Part shown: piece after piece, positions 45,683 through 58,007 of the stretch
Layout: each line of letters opens with the position of its first letter
How positions within the stretch are numbered: position 1 is the stretch's first letter
Origin: Gonium pectorale
Lineage: Eukaryota; Chlorophyta; Chlorophyceae; Chlamydomonadales; Volvocaceae
Assembly: GCA_001584585.1 (NCBI GenBank)
Contig: LSYV01000011.1
Location: 292,793 to 356,792 of the forward strand
Direction of reading: 5' to 3'
DNA: 64,000 nucleotides
The notes under the pieces: generated by a model
What the model was told of the DNA's origin: nothing
The model's input: the letters and a program-made list of their open reading frames with translations, nothing else
Database searches by the model: none
Made by a program: the position numbers and the translations under genes

Positions 45683-48600
45683 ATGATTGATCAGCTGCCA
45701 GCAACCTATCCTTGTGCTAAGCTCAAGCTCGACCAATTCTTTCTTCAATGGCTAGCGGAGCACCAGGACTTGGTGAGGCGGCTTGCAGGCGCGCACGGCC
45801 CCTTGGGGGACGGCACTTATGGCCGGGGTATAGGTTGAGGCTGAGTGGTGGCTGCGTGACGCGCAGGTGTCGGGTTTGGTGGAGGACATACAGGCGGGGC
45901 GACCCATACACGCACCTTCTCAACCTGTGGGTCCGTCACCGCTCTCACCATCGACTGCTCACATGATATTCGCGTCAACGGTATGTTCCCACAAGGGCTG
46001 TCGCGTGTTTGGGGGCTGGGTTCTGGCTGCTAGTAGACTTATGGTATGCGGGTGCCTGGGGTTACCCCGTGGGAAAGCCCGAAGGTGTTCATGGGCGTCC
46101 ATCTTTGCCCTTCAGTAAGATCTGGTTATGCATCGCAACCACAGTTTGGTGTTGTTTTGGCCTTCTGATTCGGCCCCTTGCCCTCACCCTTTGGCAACCC
46201 ACAACGTGGCCCACGCAACACGCTAAATGCTCCGCCATGGCGAAGCCGCCTCTATCGCCCTCCAAAGCACGGTCTCCAGGGACGCCGCTCTCGCCTGCAC
46301 GGCGCTCAACATCGACTTTGGGGGGGAGCCAGAAGCGGGTAAGGACCAGAGGGCGTTGGCGTCGACCCAACCAAGTGAGAGGCACGACTCGGCGTAATTA
46401 TGACAACAGACGTTCGAACGCTGATTTGTGGCGCGTGAGTAGTGTACACACGCCTGCTCTGGACCATACCGAGCCTGCAGCGCGCCCACAGAGGACGAGC
46501 TCGTGGCGCCTAACGGCTGACGCACTGCCGGTCCCCGTAATTACAGGCTCCGCTGGCAGCCATCCCCCAGTTCTACTTCCCGCAACCCTCCCTCGCGCCT
46601 CCCGCGCCGGGCCCCGGGTCGCTACTTGAGCCTGCCTCGCGCGACTTCCTCCAGCGCCTGGACACGCACTACGAGACGTGCGGCAGCACGGAGGGCCTGC
46701 CGCAGAAGGCCTTTGTAAAGATGATGCAGGAGGTGCGTGCATGTGGAGTCTCCCGTTATCGGTATGTGGTTGCTAGGGAAGAGGGTAGACAGGTGCGGTT
46801 GCAGCTTTGGACTGTGGAATCGAGCTGCGTCTGCATACAGCGGTCTACCATTTGAGAAGGGTGTAAAAGGTGGAACTATGCGGACCCGCGCGCGCACGCC
46901 CAATTTCCGGGTCAATATGTAGGCGTTGTGGCTGGGGCAACTAGGTGCTGTCCATAGCATTAAAGACACCATGCAGACGGTGCGGGTGAGCACAAGGGCA
47001 TAACAAATTGATTGTCATAGGATCGCCGCAGCCGCGTACTTACTGCAGCTGAAAGCCGGGCAAGCCGCGGCGCCTTGCACGCACATTTTTGACGCAGGTG
47101 TGTGAGCTGCCATCAATGGTCGCCTACTCACTTTTCCGGCGGCTCACGGGTGCGGAGACGGTGGAGGAGGAGGCAGCAGCGGCGGTTCCGCGGGAGCGGC
47201 TGGTGAAGTTCTGGACGGGGCGGTCCTTGGTCATGGCGCCGCCCGCGCGGCGAGCGTTCGAGTGCCTGCGGCCCGACGGCCAGGACGTGAGTAGCGTTTG
47301 CAGCGGCTCGGGGACGGCATGCAGTAGACGTGGGGGCCGGGAACGTGTCATACCTTATTTAGGCAGGATGTAGGAGGGCATAGCAGGGATGTTCTCAGGC
47401 ATGCTTTCCGCTTGTTGAGCTACCACGCTTGGGCTAGGACGCTTTGCATTTGAACACAAGCGGGATATAGTTTTACCAGATTGCGTGTCTGTCCGTATGC
47501 TGCGTGGGACGCTGCAGTGCAACGTGACACTAATGCGCCCGTGGTTCAGCTTTCCCGCCTGGCTGCCCTACCCACCTGGGCGCCCGCATGTACCGGCAGT
47601 ATCTGATGTTCGCGGACCTGTGGCCGCTCATGGAGAGCGTTGTGCGCTACCACCCCGGCCTGGAGTTCCTGGCGGAGACGGCCGAGTTTCAGCGCAAATA
47701 CGCGGAAACGGTCATCCACCGCATCTTCTACTCGCTCAACAAGTAAGCCGGCGGAGGGCGGCAGGACGGTAGGGGCCTGCCGCCCTCGAGTCAGGCTGCA
47801 TTCCGGTACCGCCCACGGTGTCTAAAGTGGCAGCCACAGGACTAGCACACGTTGTTTTAGGTTGCCACAGAGAGGGTTTTCTCAACCAGTGTTGGATGGC
47901 TGCATGCCCGGCAAACAAAGCGCGATCGCATTCGCACCTGTCCTCGTTGAGAAAGCATGCTCGTAGGCTGCTTGCCTCGACAGCCATGCCATGGGTGCTG
48001 ACGAAACGGGGCCCGGCGCCGTAACCTGGCTCCTCACAGGGGTGGGAGCGGCCGACTGTCGTTCCGGGAGTTCCGCGGGGGCGACCTTATGGACGCACTC
48101 TACGCATTGGACCGAGAAAATGACATCAACAAGGTTGGGTGGGAGCGGGGCTGCTGTGAACATGGAGGGAAGGACGGGTTCGAGCCTCTGGTGGCTTGGT
48201 GGGGCACTGGTGTGTGATGCCGTGTCTACAGTGTGCCGCAGGACTACTTGGCAGTGCGCGTCCTGCTATGGGCTAGCAATGCTGCCTGTATTGCCAGACG
48301 CCACTTTGCCTGAATACTGGTTGTAGCGGTCACGGCGCTGGGACGCCTACCTCGATCCGTCCATCCACGTCAGGGACCAATGTTTCTTCCACGTCGACCC
48401 TGTGCTGTACTCTCCCCTTACCCACGTGGACTAGCAGAGAAGCTGGAGTCGCCCCCCCCCCCCAACCTATACAATGTCCCCACACCAGATCCTCAAGTTC
48501 TTCTCGTACGAGCACTTCTACGTCATCTACTGCAAATTCTGGGAGCTGGACAGCGACCACGACTTCCTGCTGGACAAGAACGACCTGGCGCACTACTCCA

Positions 48601-50086
48601 ACTGCGCGCTGTCCTACTCCATCGTGGAGCGAATCTTCGAGGAGGTGGGCGAGGAGGGGCCGTGAAGCATAAGTATGGTTAATCGGGCGTGAGTTGCAGG
48701 CGCGGCACCGGATGCCGGGTCGAGAAAGGTGCCAGGCTTGAGCTTGCGTGTGCATCCGCTGCGCTTGTGCAAGCGTGGGCGGTGCGGGCCACTACGAAGC
48801 GGGTTCTTGAGGAACGTTCACCGCTACCCCCAGGCTCCCCGTAAGTTCAAGCCTGGCACGCCCGCCGGGAAGATGTGCTATGACGACTTCGTGTGGTTCA
48901 TTCTGAGCGAGGAGGACAAGACGACGGACACTGCCCTGACGTACTGGTTCAGGTATGTTCCCAGGATGGTCAGGGTCCAGGTCGTCGGCGGGGCTCCGGG
49001 GACTGCGGGATCGCGGCGGCCGATCCAGCTCTTAATTCTAACGGTTGATGCTTAGGGCTCGTGGCCCTGGTATAGCAGCCATGTGGCGTACGGTTCGCAA
49101 GGTAGCGGTTTTTCCAGCTCTTCCACCCCTGTCGTGCGGCACCGGCCAACCGTTGCAATGTGCCGCGCCCTCCTGGGCTGACCTGCCCATATGGCTATGC
49201 TGCTGTAGGTGCGTGGACCTGGACGGCGACGGCGTGATTCGGCCGCGCGAGATGCTGTACTTCTACGAGGAGCAGCTGCGGCGGCTGGAGGGCTGGAACC
49301 AGGAGCCGGTGCAGTTCGAGGACCTGCTCTGCCAGCTGCACGACATGCTCTCGCCGGCCAAGGAGGGCGCCTTCACACTGAGGTGGGCGGGCATGGCACT
49401 GGCTGGAAACTGGTCGGGTAATGATGCTCCGCCGACTATAATTCAAGGACGCCCAACAAGTGCCTGATGCAGAAACCGGAAGCAGTGCGTTTGGCGCATG
49501 GCCCCTTGGGCGTTAAGGGGAGAGATACGTTCTGCTTGCGCCGTCAGGCGTACTCATCAACGGGTTGTTATTTACCGTAATATTAGGCTGAGGAGGGGTT
49601 GGTCCTGCCAAGCCGCAATGCTATGGAATCCCATACGCTTGTGCCTGGGGCTGCGCCAGCCTGTGTTGCACTGCTTTTCACCTTCTGCCCTCATGCAGGG
49701 ACCTCAAGCGCACCAAGCCACACTCGGGCCTGTTCTTCTCGGCGTTGTTCTCCCTACACAAGTTTGTTAGCTTTGAGAACCGGGACCCTTTCGCGCAGCG
49801 AGCAGAGGCAGCTGAGTTCGCCGGCCTCTCGGACTGGGACAAGTTCGCCAAGATCGAGTACTTCAGGTACGGAAAGCTACCGCGATACTACATTTAGTAA
49901 TCCGTGGTACCCAGTTGCGACTGAGTTCGTGTCTTTGTTAGTAAGCCATGTATGCGTTGGACCTAAACCCTATCTACCTACATTTCCCTCCCGCCTCGAA
50001 TGTTTCTCAACAGGCTGGCCAGCGAGGATGATCAGCAGGAGCAGGCGGCGCATGGCAGTGGCATGGAGTCAGATGAGGCGCTTTAG
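45683..50086 (+). CDS. Protein phosphatase 2A regulatory subunit B'' (EF-hand type)
   Basis: Targets and modulates the PP2A catalytic core in a calcium-responsive way. Twelve exons close in frame to about 532 aa: 45683-45772, 45867-45980, 46246-46338, 46547-46732, 47098-47286, 47600-47742, 48040-48133, 48489-48644, 48834-48952, 49209-49382, 49699-49866, 50014-50086. Seen: an N-terminal helix ([15 protein letters not shown]), a Pro/Ser linker ([20 protein letters not shown]), [50 protein letters not shown] (EF hand 1 with [13 protein letters not shown]), [22 protein letters not shown] hand 2 [19 protein letters not shown] and a C-terminal [19 protein letters not shown]. This matches the plant and animal B''/PR72 group over the whole length, not the TON2/FASS branch. 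The exon 3 acceptor (after GCGAAG) is weak. The start could instead be the in-frame ATG at 45554. Confidence 0.92.
48452..48463 (+). repeat. Poly-C run before a 3' splice site
   Basis: Twelve C in a row, 25 bases upstream of the acceptor of B'' exon 8. It probably serves as the polypyrimidine tract, and its length may vary. Confidence 0.8.
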
Positions 50087-51196
50087 GAATACATTTTGCA
50101 GCAAAGAGCTGGCGCAAGAGGCGCTGCGGTCTGGTACACGTGGCATGCGCTTGCATATTCATGATCTACTGTACGGCAGCAAGAGTGTGGCCTACAACCG
50201 CGATGTAAGCTTAAGGACAACGCCATGGCCCTTCAGTCGTTAGGGGCACGCCCGCATGCAGATGACATCGATTTAGTTCCTGCCACGCCTCCCGCATTGA
50301 GCAGGCTCGTATGACTATGTACCAAGGGTGTTTTCAATGACGCTTGATGGAAAAACGGCCATTTGAATCCTGGCGGAGGTTGCCTCGGACTGGAAAACGG
50401 CAGTGCTGGAGTGGCGGGCTTCGGCGCGCGGTTGCATGCTGGTAGCTGGTGGTCGAGTTGCTGTTCAGCGTGCCAAGGGTGCATGCATGGGATAGATAGT
50501 ATGTTTAGGGATGCGCCCCGATATTGAAGACGGGGTAGGGTGGCCGCCTACAGGGTTCCTCAAGTCATCGATCAGCATCACCACCTTGGAGGCATTACCC
50601 GGTTGGTACCTGTTTTGAATCCATAGTCGCCTGAGGAATCAAAATGGCAAGAAGATGCTTGCTAGAGTATGAGGCCTTGGTGCAGGCGAGTAGCCGTCCT
50701 CGTGTTACAACCCCAGGACGCCAGTTGTACGCGTGTTGCTCTCCTGCTGGTTGATCTTGGCCGTGCCGAACTCTACCGTCGTACTTCCATCAAGCCTAGA
50801 AGGGTGCACAGCAGCGCGGCCGCCAACTAAGGCTGCGGCAGGAAATGATTGTATGCCATGCACTAGAACAGGAGTGCAAATAAAACCGGTTCACATTGAT
50901 CACAACGTGATGATGTTGGGAACAGCTTACAGGCAAACCATCATGCACCACACGTCCGCATATACAACCATATTCACGACATCGAAAACGCAGTTCCGAG
51001 CACATGTACCTGCACCTCAATCGCTAAGACTGGCCCCTGGTGTCGTACTAAGGCAGCCACTCCTATATGAGACTTTAGTAAGACACCAGGCGTCGCATAT
51101 CCCAAGGCAAAGCGACCTTGCCTGTCCCCCCTGCATCACGACTGCGGCAGCGGCTGGCAGCTTGTTGCAAATAAGCAACGACGCTAATGCATGACT
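50087..51196. other. Convergent intergenic region
   Basis: Lies between the 3' ends of the B'' gene (plus) and the transporter (minus). Apart from a minus-strand TGTAA box, and an AATAAA at about 50877 on the plus strand roughly 790 bases after the B'' stop, nothing was recognised. Confidence 0.5.
50927..50931 (-). terminator. Possible polyadenylation signal TGTAA for the transporter
   Basis: TTACA on the plus strand reads TGTAA on the gene strand, 266 bases after the stop codon. The distance is ordinary for green algae, but the motif is short. Confidence 0.35.
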
Positions 51197-52838
51197 CTAC
51201 TTGGGGTCCGCTTTGGTCAGGAGTGGCGTGAGGATGTCCCCTTGCCCCTTCTCCGCGTCTCTATGCGATTCACCCTTAGGGGTGTGGTTCTCCTTGCTCC
51301 CGTGGCCGTGCTTGTCCTTCTTGGCAAAGCCCTGGTAGTACAGCGAGCCGAAGACCATGAAGGAGCCAGCCCTGCAGAGAGGCAAGCGATGAGGCAAGTT
51401 AGATATAGAGCGAACGAAGGCACAACGGGCAAGAGGCCATCGTCCGCAATGTATTGCTAGACATCCAAGGACATGCATGAGAGAATCTAAGTGGACCATT
51501 ACGGTCGACAGCCAAAACACCTTGGGCCGCAACTCACCACTGTCCACCACTGAGCGGGTGGGCGAACAGCACGCAGGAGAGCAGGATGGACAGGAACTGG
51601 CGGGTCGTCATGATGGTGGCGAACACCAAGGCGCCGAATGTCTTGATGGTGTAGGAGATGAAAAGGGCGCCGATGGTAGCGGCCAGGGAGAGCATCATCA
51701 TTGAAGACAGCGCATCCGGGTGCCGCGAGACGAAGGAGAATGCCAGCGGCAGCTGCCCAGAGGTGAAGAGGCCTGCATCAGGAGGTACATACGCGAGCGG
51801 AACATCAGCAAATTGATACCATTAGCAAACTTTTGCGCATCACCATGCCGCACAGAAAGCGGAAGACGTTCACGCCATCAGCCGCACGAGCTTTGCATTG
51901 GAAAGTTGCCCCATCATGAAGGAAAAGGCTAATACCTGAACCCCACATCGCGCGACGTGCACCCCAGATCTGTGGGACTTACCCATGGCGCTGAGGATGG
52001 AAGAGCATAGGGTGGTGTAGAGCATCTGGTTGTATGTGGTCATGTTGTAGCCCTTGAACAGCCTGTCCTGAAAGGTGGACGTGAAGCCGTCGAACCCCAG
52101 GTATCCGAGCATGAGCGCCATGCCGTACACGCTGGAGTGCCAGAGGCTCTCTGACACTTTCGACTTGACCTCCCCGGTGAGGAGGAAGGTGGTGCAGCCC
52201 ATGGTAATCATCAGGGCCAGGCCCCAGTCCGCGGCCTTGTACTTCTTGTGCATCATAATGATGCCCCAGATCATGACGGGGAGCATCTTAGCACACTTGC
52301 CCAGTGTCTGGACCGGGAATGAGACATACTTGAGCGCCTCATACTGGCATGTCGTGGCCACCACGTTGGAGAGCGACACGGCAAAGTACGTCCAGATGGG
52401 AGCGACCGGCTTGATCTCTGAGTACTTGCCGTCATACTGCAATCACAATCATTGTATCAGCAAGGCCGAGGGGCCTGCAGGCTGGGCACCCGCCGAGCGC
52501 AGAAGGGCACACCGCTCCACCCTACCAGGAGCATGACGATTGCAACCGCGCAGGTTGTAAGCCGGTTGCAGAGCACAAGGAAGAGCGAGTATTTGAAGAC
52601 CTCTCCCGACGCTCCCTCGCCAAAGGGCATCGTCATGATGCGCTCCTGCAGCGTGCGGTCAGCTGTCAAATTTAATCCCGAGCCCGAGGTCGGCCTCCCG
52701 ACTTCCGCAAGCCCTAAGAGTACACACCTGAAGAACTCCATACAGCATGAGGCATCCAACGATGCCGATCACGCACCAGGACACATGGACTTTTTCGTTT
52801 GCCTTTACGAGGCCCCATACCAACGCAACCGGATTCAT
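51197..52838 (-). CDS. SLC35B-family nucleotide-sugar transporter (UUTR5-like)
   Basis: Antiporter of the Golgi or ER membrane that imports an activated sugar (UDP-glucose or UDP-galactose) or possibly PAPS. Five exons: 52838-52728, 52645-52526, 52436-51983, 51772-51538, 51371-51197, closing to about 364 aa. Diagnostic segments in order: VSWCVIGIVGCLMLYGVLQE, YSLFLVLCNRLTTCAVAI, TTCQYEALKYVSFPVQTLGK, CAKMLPVMIWGIIMMHKKYK, LGYLGFDGFTSTFQDRLFKG, LFISYTIKTFGALVFATIMT, TRQFLSILLSCVLFAHPLS and a C-terminal VFGSLYYQGFAKK with a charged cytoplasmic tail. About ten hydrophobic segments are present, as expected. The start at 52838 gives the usual short N-terminus; the frame is open to an in-frame ATG at 53090, which I think is 5' UTR. 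The family is certain, the substrate is not. Confidence 0.92.
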
Positions 52839-54327
52839 TTTGAGCACTTGGATAGCAGTATTGGCCGGTTGAGAAGCCTGCTGCGGCTCAAGCGCGGTCG
52901 GGGCAGGTGGCTGTTGCTGCGGGTGAGCGGAGGCAGAGAAGCGCAGGGGCAGAACGATGTGTTTGTAATGCGCATAATAGGACGATTTCAAAAATGGCCT
53001 CCTCACGTCACCCACCGTCGCCGTGCAGGTTTCGGTGTCAGTTGCAGCTTCGCGGCCTGCGCCAGCCGCTTGCGACGCATGCGGCTGCATAGAACTCGTG
53101 CCCCAGTTACAAAAGACGGCAGTCCTTTACAAACGACTGCCGACGCACAGTGCTGAGTGTATTCAAACCGACCGCCCGACTGCAACACGTACCAGTTGCG
53201 TCCCCTCCCACCGAGACGAAGTGATAACAAATTGCATGCAACGGATGGACGTTTGTGTGTTATGACAAGCCGTCATTTGTCAAGGCGTGCGTTCGTCTGA
53301 GCATCCATGTACTGCAACCCGACCTGTAGGCAAATGATTACAGACACTGAGGGCTATGAAACTGTGCAAAGGGCGAAAGCGCATATCACAACGCCTTTGG
53401 GGCGGGATGACGTGCACGGGGTCGCACACAAGACGGGCGGGTTGGTCATGGCGGTCATGGGTTGGGATAGTGCTGCGAGCTGCTGTGCGACTTCAAAATC
53501 GACGTGTTAGAGCACCCCTGAACGGGGCTGCTGGTGAACTTCTTATTCGCCCCAAACCGTATGGGCAGGGAACGTGTAGCGCAGACGCTGACTACCAATA
53601 GTCAGTGGTCGCACCAACTCTCGGCATAAAAGGTTATAGAAGAGTCCTGTCATTGCTGCCAAGGATCTGGGTGCGTGGGTGTACGGCTCATAACAGTACT
53701 GAAACGTATGAGACAAGGCAAGCAAGCGGTTGGTCCAGTCACAGGCCGCACACTACCATCAATTCCGCACGCAGACCCAGCAACGGTAGCAGCTTGGGCG
53801 CAGCTCACCCCACAAGAACAGCAGGCGTCCGCACCAACGTCGATGGGAACCGAAGGCCGACGCCCCGAACACCCTCGCTGCCCCATATGCTCTCAGCGGG
53901 CTCTCCTGGTTTTGTCAACGGGCATGTGTAGGTCTGCTGGCAACTGTTACATTTACACATGTTCTCCGCACCGCACGGAATCATCATTACAGCAGGCAGA
54001 AAGCACTCCCACCCGAACCGGAAACACACCTGCTATGCCTGCCCCAGGCGGACGCGCATCTACACACCATTTTGTATCAAAGGAAGCAATAGATATACCT
54101 GTGCAATGTATGAAGCCTTGATTGCAAGATACACTCCCCGGTTTAGGGCAGAAGAGTACATCAAACCGCCGCAGCATGTCCCTGATAGGACAGCTTACAC
54201 CACGTCGGGTCGCCATTGACACAAGCAATGCGGGCATGCAGGCAGTCTGGCTGATGCAATTCCAAGCGGCGTTGTTGTACCCGTTCATCCCGTTGTTGGG
54301 GTATACAGTGCTTCCAGTCCAAGCGTG
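52839..54327. other. Intergenic region between transporter and RS-rich gene
   Basis: Carries the transporter promoter and the 3' UTR of the next minus-strand gene. Open frames are short and unremarkable. A TGTAA box on the minus strand lies near the right end. Confidence 0.45.
54195..54199 (-). terminator. Possible polyadenylation signal TGTAA for the RS-rich gene
   Basis: TGTAA on the minus strand about 130 bases after the stop at 54328. Plausible spacing; short motif. Confidence 0.35.
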
Positions 54328-57300
54328 TCAACGGCGATCTTGGCCTTGTTCTGATGCGATGTAAACGGCCTGCATCTGCTCCCACGTCGCCTGGTAGGCG
54401 CGCAGCACCTCATCACTTGAACCCGCCGGTGCACCAGCCGCCGGCTGCGAGGGAATGGCAGCCGACGGGGCTTTGGTGGTTTGGTGACGTTGACCGTCGG
54501 GTGCCTCCCCTGGCTGCTGCCATGATGTAGCATGGTGGGCCAGGCGCTGACCGTCACTGTGCTGGACCTCCGCCTGGCTGTTGCTAGTGGTAGACACATG
54601 ACGGGAAGTTGCAAGCCAGGGCCCTCTGGAGTCGGAGCCGGTGACTTCCCAGGGCGCGCCAGTCTGCGCGGCCTGCAGATGCCGGCCCTCAGGGAAGCCG
54701 CTGGGTTCGGGAGAGGACGTGCCAGCCGTAGTGGCCATGGCCGGCACGAGGTACTCGTGCGCAACGACGTGATGGCCACCGGCAGCTACGGGCTGGTGCT
54801 GCAGGTGCACATTAGGCGGCGAGAAGGCATGGTGGTACGCAGGCTGCTGAGCCTGCCGGAAAGAGCCGGTGGGGAATGCGGCCTGTGCTGGAGGCGACGG
54901 CACTCCGGTAGGCACTTGCCAGAAGGGACCGGTCTGCGCATCTTCACCGTTCGTCTGGACCGCTGCTGGGGGGACGGATACCGCTAGCCGGGTCTGCGTC
55001 ACCGGCTCGCACGCCGGAAAGCGACCCCATGCGAGACACTCGGCAGATTGCCGTCGAGACTGGCCTGCTTGCCACGGCTCTGGCGATGTTGGGCAGCCAG
55101 GAGCCCAGGCAGTCATCGACGCCGCTGGCAGGGCCGACATGACACCATCGCGTGGTGCCCATGTCCCCGCAACATGCGCTTGCCACATGCCAAGCAGCGG
55201 ATGCTGGCTTGGTGGCTGCGACGTGGCGTACCCGGCCCACGATGGTGCCATCTCCTGGGCCCCGGCTTGATAAGACGGGAACTCCAGCGGGGTCGCGCGA
55301 ATACTGCCGCCGAGCTGTGGCCCGTGTGCGTAACCTTGACGGCTTTCCCAGCCAACCTCCAGTGTGGGCTGGTGTTCGCGCTGCTCCGGAGATGACGCCC
55401 CAGCATGCCGCGCCCTCGCGTCACCGCGGTCTCGACGAGGCGACGCCTCTCGTTGTGCAGCCTCCCGGCTCAGCGAGAGCTCACCGACGCATTCCGCCAA
55501 GGCCATTTCGCCGCAGATCTCGGTCGGGCTACAGCGGCGACCGGCCCGCGGGCTGGTCCTGCAAAAGCTCCCGTACTTGCTGCGCTCCTCTGAGGGACTG
55601 CCGTGTCGACGGGTGCGTGCACCCTCTACGGTTGGGCCTGTACACCTGGAGCGCTCGCGCTGCATTGCAGCAGGTGAGCGACCACGGCGAGGGCTCCCGT
55701 CAGAGCTCGAGTCCCCAGAGCTTGATCGCCGTGGGCGCCTGCTGGCAGCGCGACGGGTAGAGCGTTCAGAGTGCTGAAGGCCGCTGGCCTGGGGTCCACC
55801 AGCTCGCGTGCGTGAGGGGCCCTCGCCTTGATTGTCGCCACCTGTCATGAATTGCTCAGCTCCTTGACGCCGTACTGTTCGAAAGTGCCGGGAGGAGCGC
55901 TGGGGTGAAATTGGCGACCCAACTGCTGCGGGGCTGGCCTGCACTGCCGATACGCTTGAAGGAAGAGTCGAAACCCGCCAGTCGGCAGGGACCAGGCCAG
56001 CAAACTCCAAGCCGCGTTGTACGCCATAGCTTGGAAAGCGTGGAGTCCCCTCCACTTGCTGGACACGCAGCGATGGCTGCAGTTGGGTCTGGATGCCACC
56101 GATGGCAGTGTGTGAAGCTGGCGATGCCGGTATGTACGAGTCAAGACGGCTCGGCAGACCGTCACCTGGGGCAGAGCAGCCGGGCGCCGGCTGCCACGCC
56201 ATGCGCTGCTGCAGGCCAGCATAGCCGCAGGCCCTCGCTGGCACGGCGTCGGCAGGCACCTGGGGCGGCATGGCCGCGCTAACGCCAAAGGCATGAGGTT
56301 GGCAATCGACGGGGACGAGCCCCGAGCCTGTGTCCAAAGTGCCTAACATTACCGGAGCGTGCGCGCCAGTATGCGGTTCCGCCAGCGGCAGAACTCGGTT
56401 GATTGCGGCTGCTGCGCCATCGGGGTATTGTGCCGGCAACTCTGCGTGCCTATGCGGCGGGAGCACATGCAGCGGGCTTGACGGCATGTTTGAGCCAGCG
56501 GCCGAAGCAGCCACGGCCAGCGGGGCGACACCGGCTGGCAGCAGTCCGCCATGCAGCGCTTGGCCATGCAGCGTTGCAGTTCCGCTGGCCGGCAGCACCA
56601 AACCAGCATGCCCAGGCGCCGCGTGCACGGCGCTGACTGGGAGGGCCAGGGATTGGCTCGGCCCTGGCAGCTGTGGCAGACTAGGCGGTGCCGAGGTTGC
56701 GGCTGCTAGGCGAGAGCCCGTGGTCGGGCTGCCGGCTGTATGGCCGGTTCGGTCTAGGTACTCCCGGACCGCCATGTCCAACTGCAATGCGGGCGACCAG
56801 CGCGGGGCACACAAGACTAAGTTACAAAGTTCTTTTGTCAAATGTATGGCGGCTGAGTGTTGAGATATGCGCATTTGGTAGCGGCAAAGCACCAATAGCG
56901 AATCCCAGGGCCGCTTTGTGTGACGCAGACCTACCGTGAGGGACACCTGCCGCGCCGCCATGGTGATGGCGCTGACTGAAGGACCTTCGGAGCCACCAGC
57001 CACGGCCGCTATGGTGCCGCTGGGATGGTCGAGAGCGGAGCGGATTGAGCTTGTCACGTCTGCGGTAGGTGTGGCCGGCACGGTCAACGTGTCTCTGCGA
57101 GCTGCGATATGCCGGGGCCCATCAGCAGTGTATACACTGGGCATGCCGGCATGCGCGCAAATAAGCAACCCCAGGAAGCCAAATCAGACACCGGGCCTAC
57201 CCGCCACGTGGTGCGCAAGCATGTCGCCTGCCGTGGCGATGCCAGCAAGCTGCTGCTGCAACAGATCCCCGTGGCCCGATGCTGCTGGGCCGGCCTCTTG

Positions 57301-57642
57301 CGCCCTGGTTGCCATGTCGGCCAGGCTTGCCCGCGCGGCCGGATCCAGCAAGTGGGTCCACCAGTTGGGGTTCAGCAGCTCCGAGGTGGGCGGCGGACCC
57401 GAGAACAACCTAGGGAGCATGGGAGGTACGTGCATACGAGGGAGGAGAGACGGTGTGAGGATGGGCACTAGTAAAGAACTTGGCCCCGACGGGATGGGCG
57501 TTCTTACACTGCTGGCATGCGGCCAGTGCCCAGCGCACATTGATGAAACAGAACCCAGGACCCCTTGGTGCCAATGCCCTATAAAAAGCGCTGAGCACAA
57601 GCGGAAGGGTACCTGTGCGGGAAAAGATGAGTACCGAAACAA
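54328..57642 (-). CDS. Large low-complexity protein with RS-rich stretch, unknown function
   Basis: Probable exons: up to 57642-57201, then 57101-56935 and 56781-54328 (stop); these joins close in frame. The first coding ATG is unclear (57642, 57435 and 57420 are candidates), and a possible acceptor lies near 57412. Total about 950-1020 aa. The N-terminal part is the only ordered-looking region (NPNWWTHLLDPAARASLADM, LLQQQLAGIATAGDMLAHHV, then LDMAVREYLDRTGH). The rest is Pro/Ala/Gly/Gln-rich and probably disordered, with a Ser/Arg stretch around 55640-55790 (RRAASRRPRRSSSGDSSSDG, SPRRGRSPAAMQRERSR) like those of splicing or nuclear proteins. The last residues (AYQATWEQMQAVYIASEQ) are helical. 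I do not recognise the family. The intron 56782-56934 has no in-frame stop, so it could be retained. Confidence 0.5.
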
Positions 57643-58007
57643 GGCGTGTCAATTTGTTGTGGTATAGCTACCACAACACATTGTGGTGGCTGTACTTCAC
57701 ATGACGCATGGTTAAGCAGCCGGGCATGCTACGCTCCTAACGCACGCGTTTAGGACGCTCGGGTGGGACGCCTAAGGAACAGGGCAACAGGGCGGAATCC
57801 AATCTCATGTTCAACATCTGACCTCGTGACCCGCAGTGTTTTTGGGCCCTTCGGCCCTCTTTGGCACTGGGCAATATCGGTCTGTAGCAAACATGGCACA
57901 AGCACACAAATACCCTGAAAGCTTTTGAGACCACTATTCAAGCTTAGCGCCGTCGCACGCAGGCCCGCATCCTGGGAGGCGCCGCATGGTTCCAGCCCGC
58001 GCCCCTC

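Noticed and set aside
45683..50086. TON2/FASS (the plant cell-division branch of B'')
   Set aside because: The [17 protein letters not shown] segment, the EF-hand spacing and the HPGLEFL segment fit the ordinary B''/PR72 group better along the whole length.
54328..57168. Retroelement gag-like polyprotein
   Set aside because: The long low-complexity frame recalled gag, but there is no zinc knuckle, protease, reverse transcriptase, terminal repeat or target-site duplication, and the gene is spliced.
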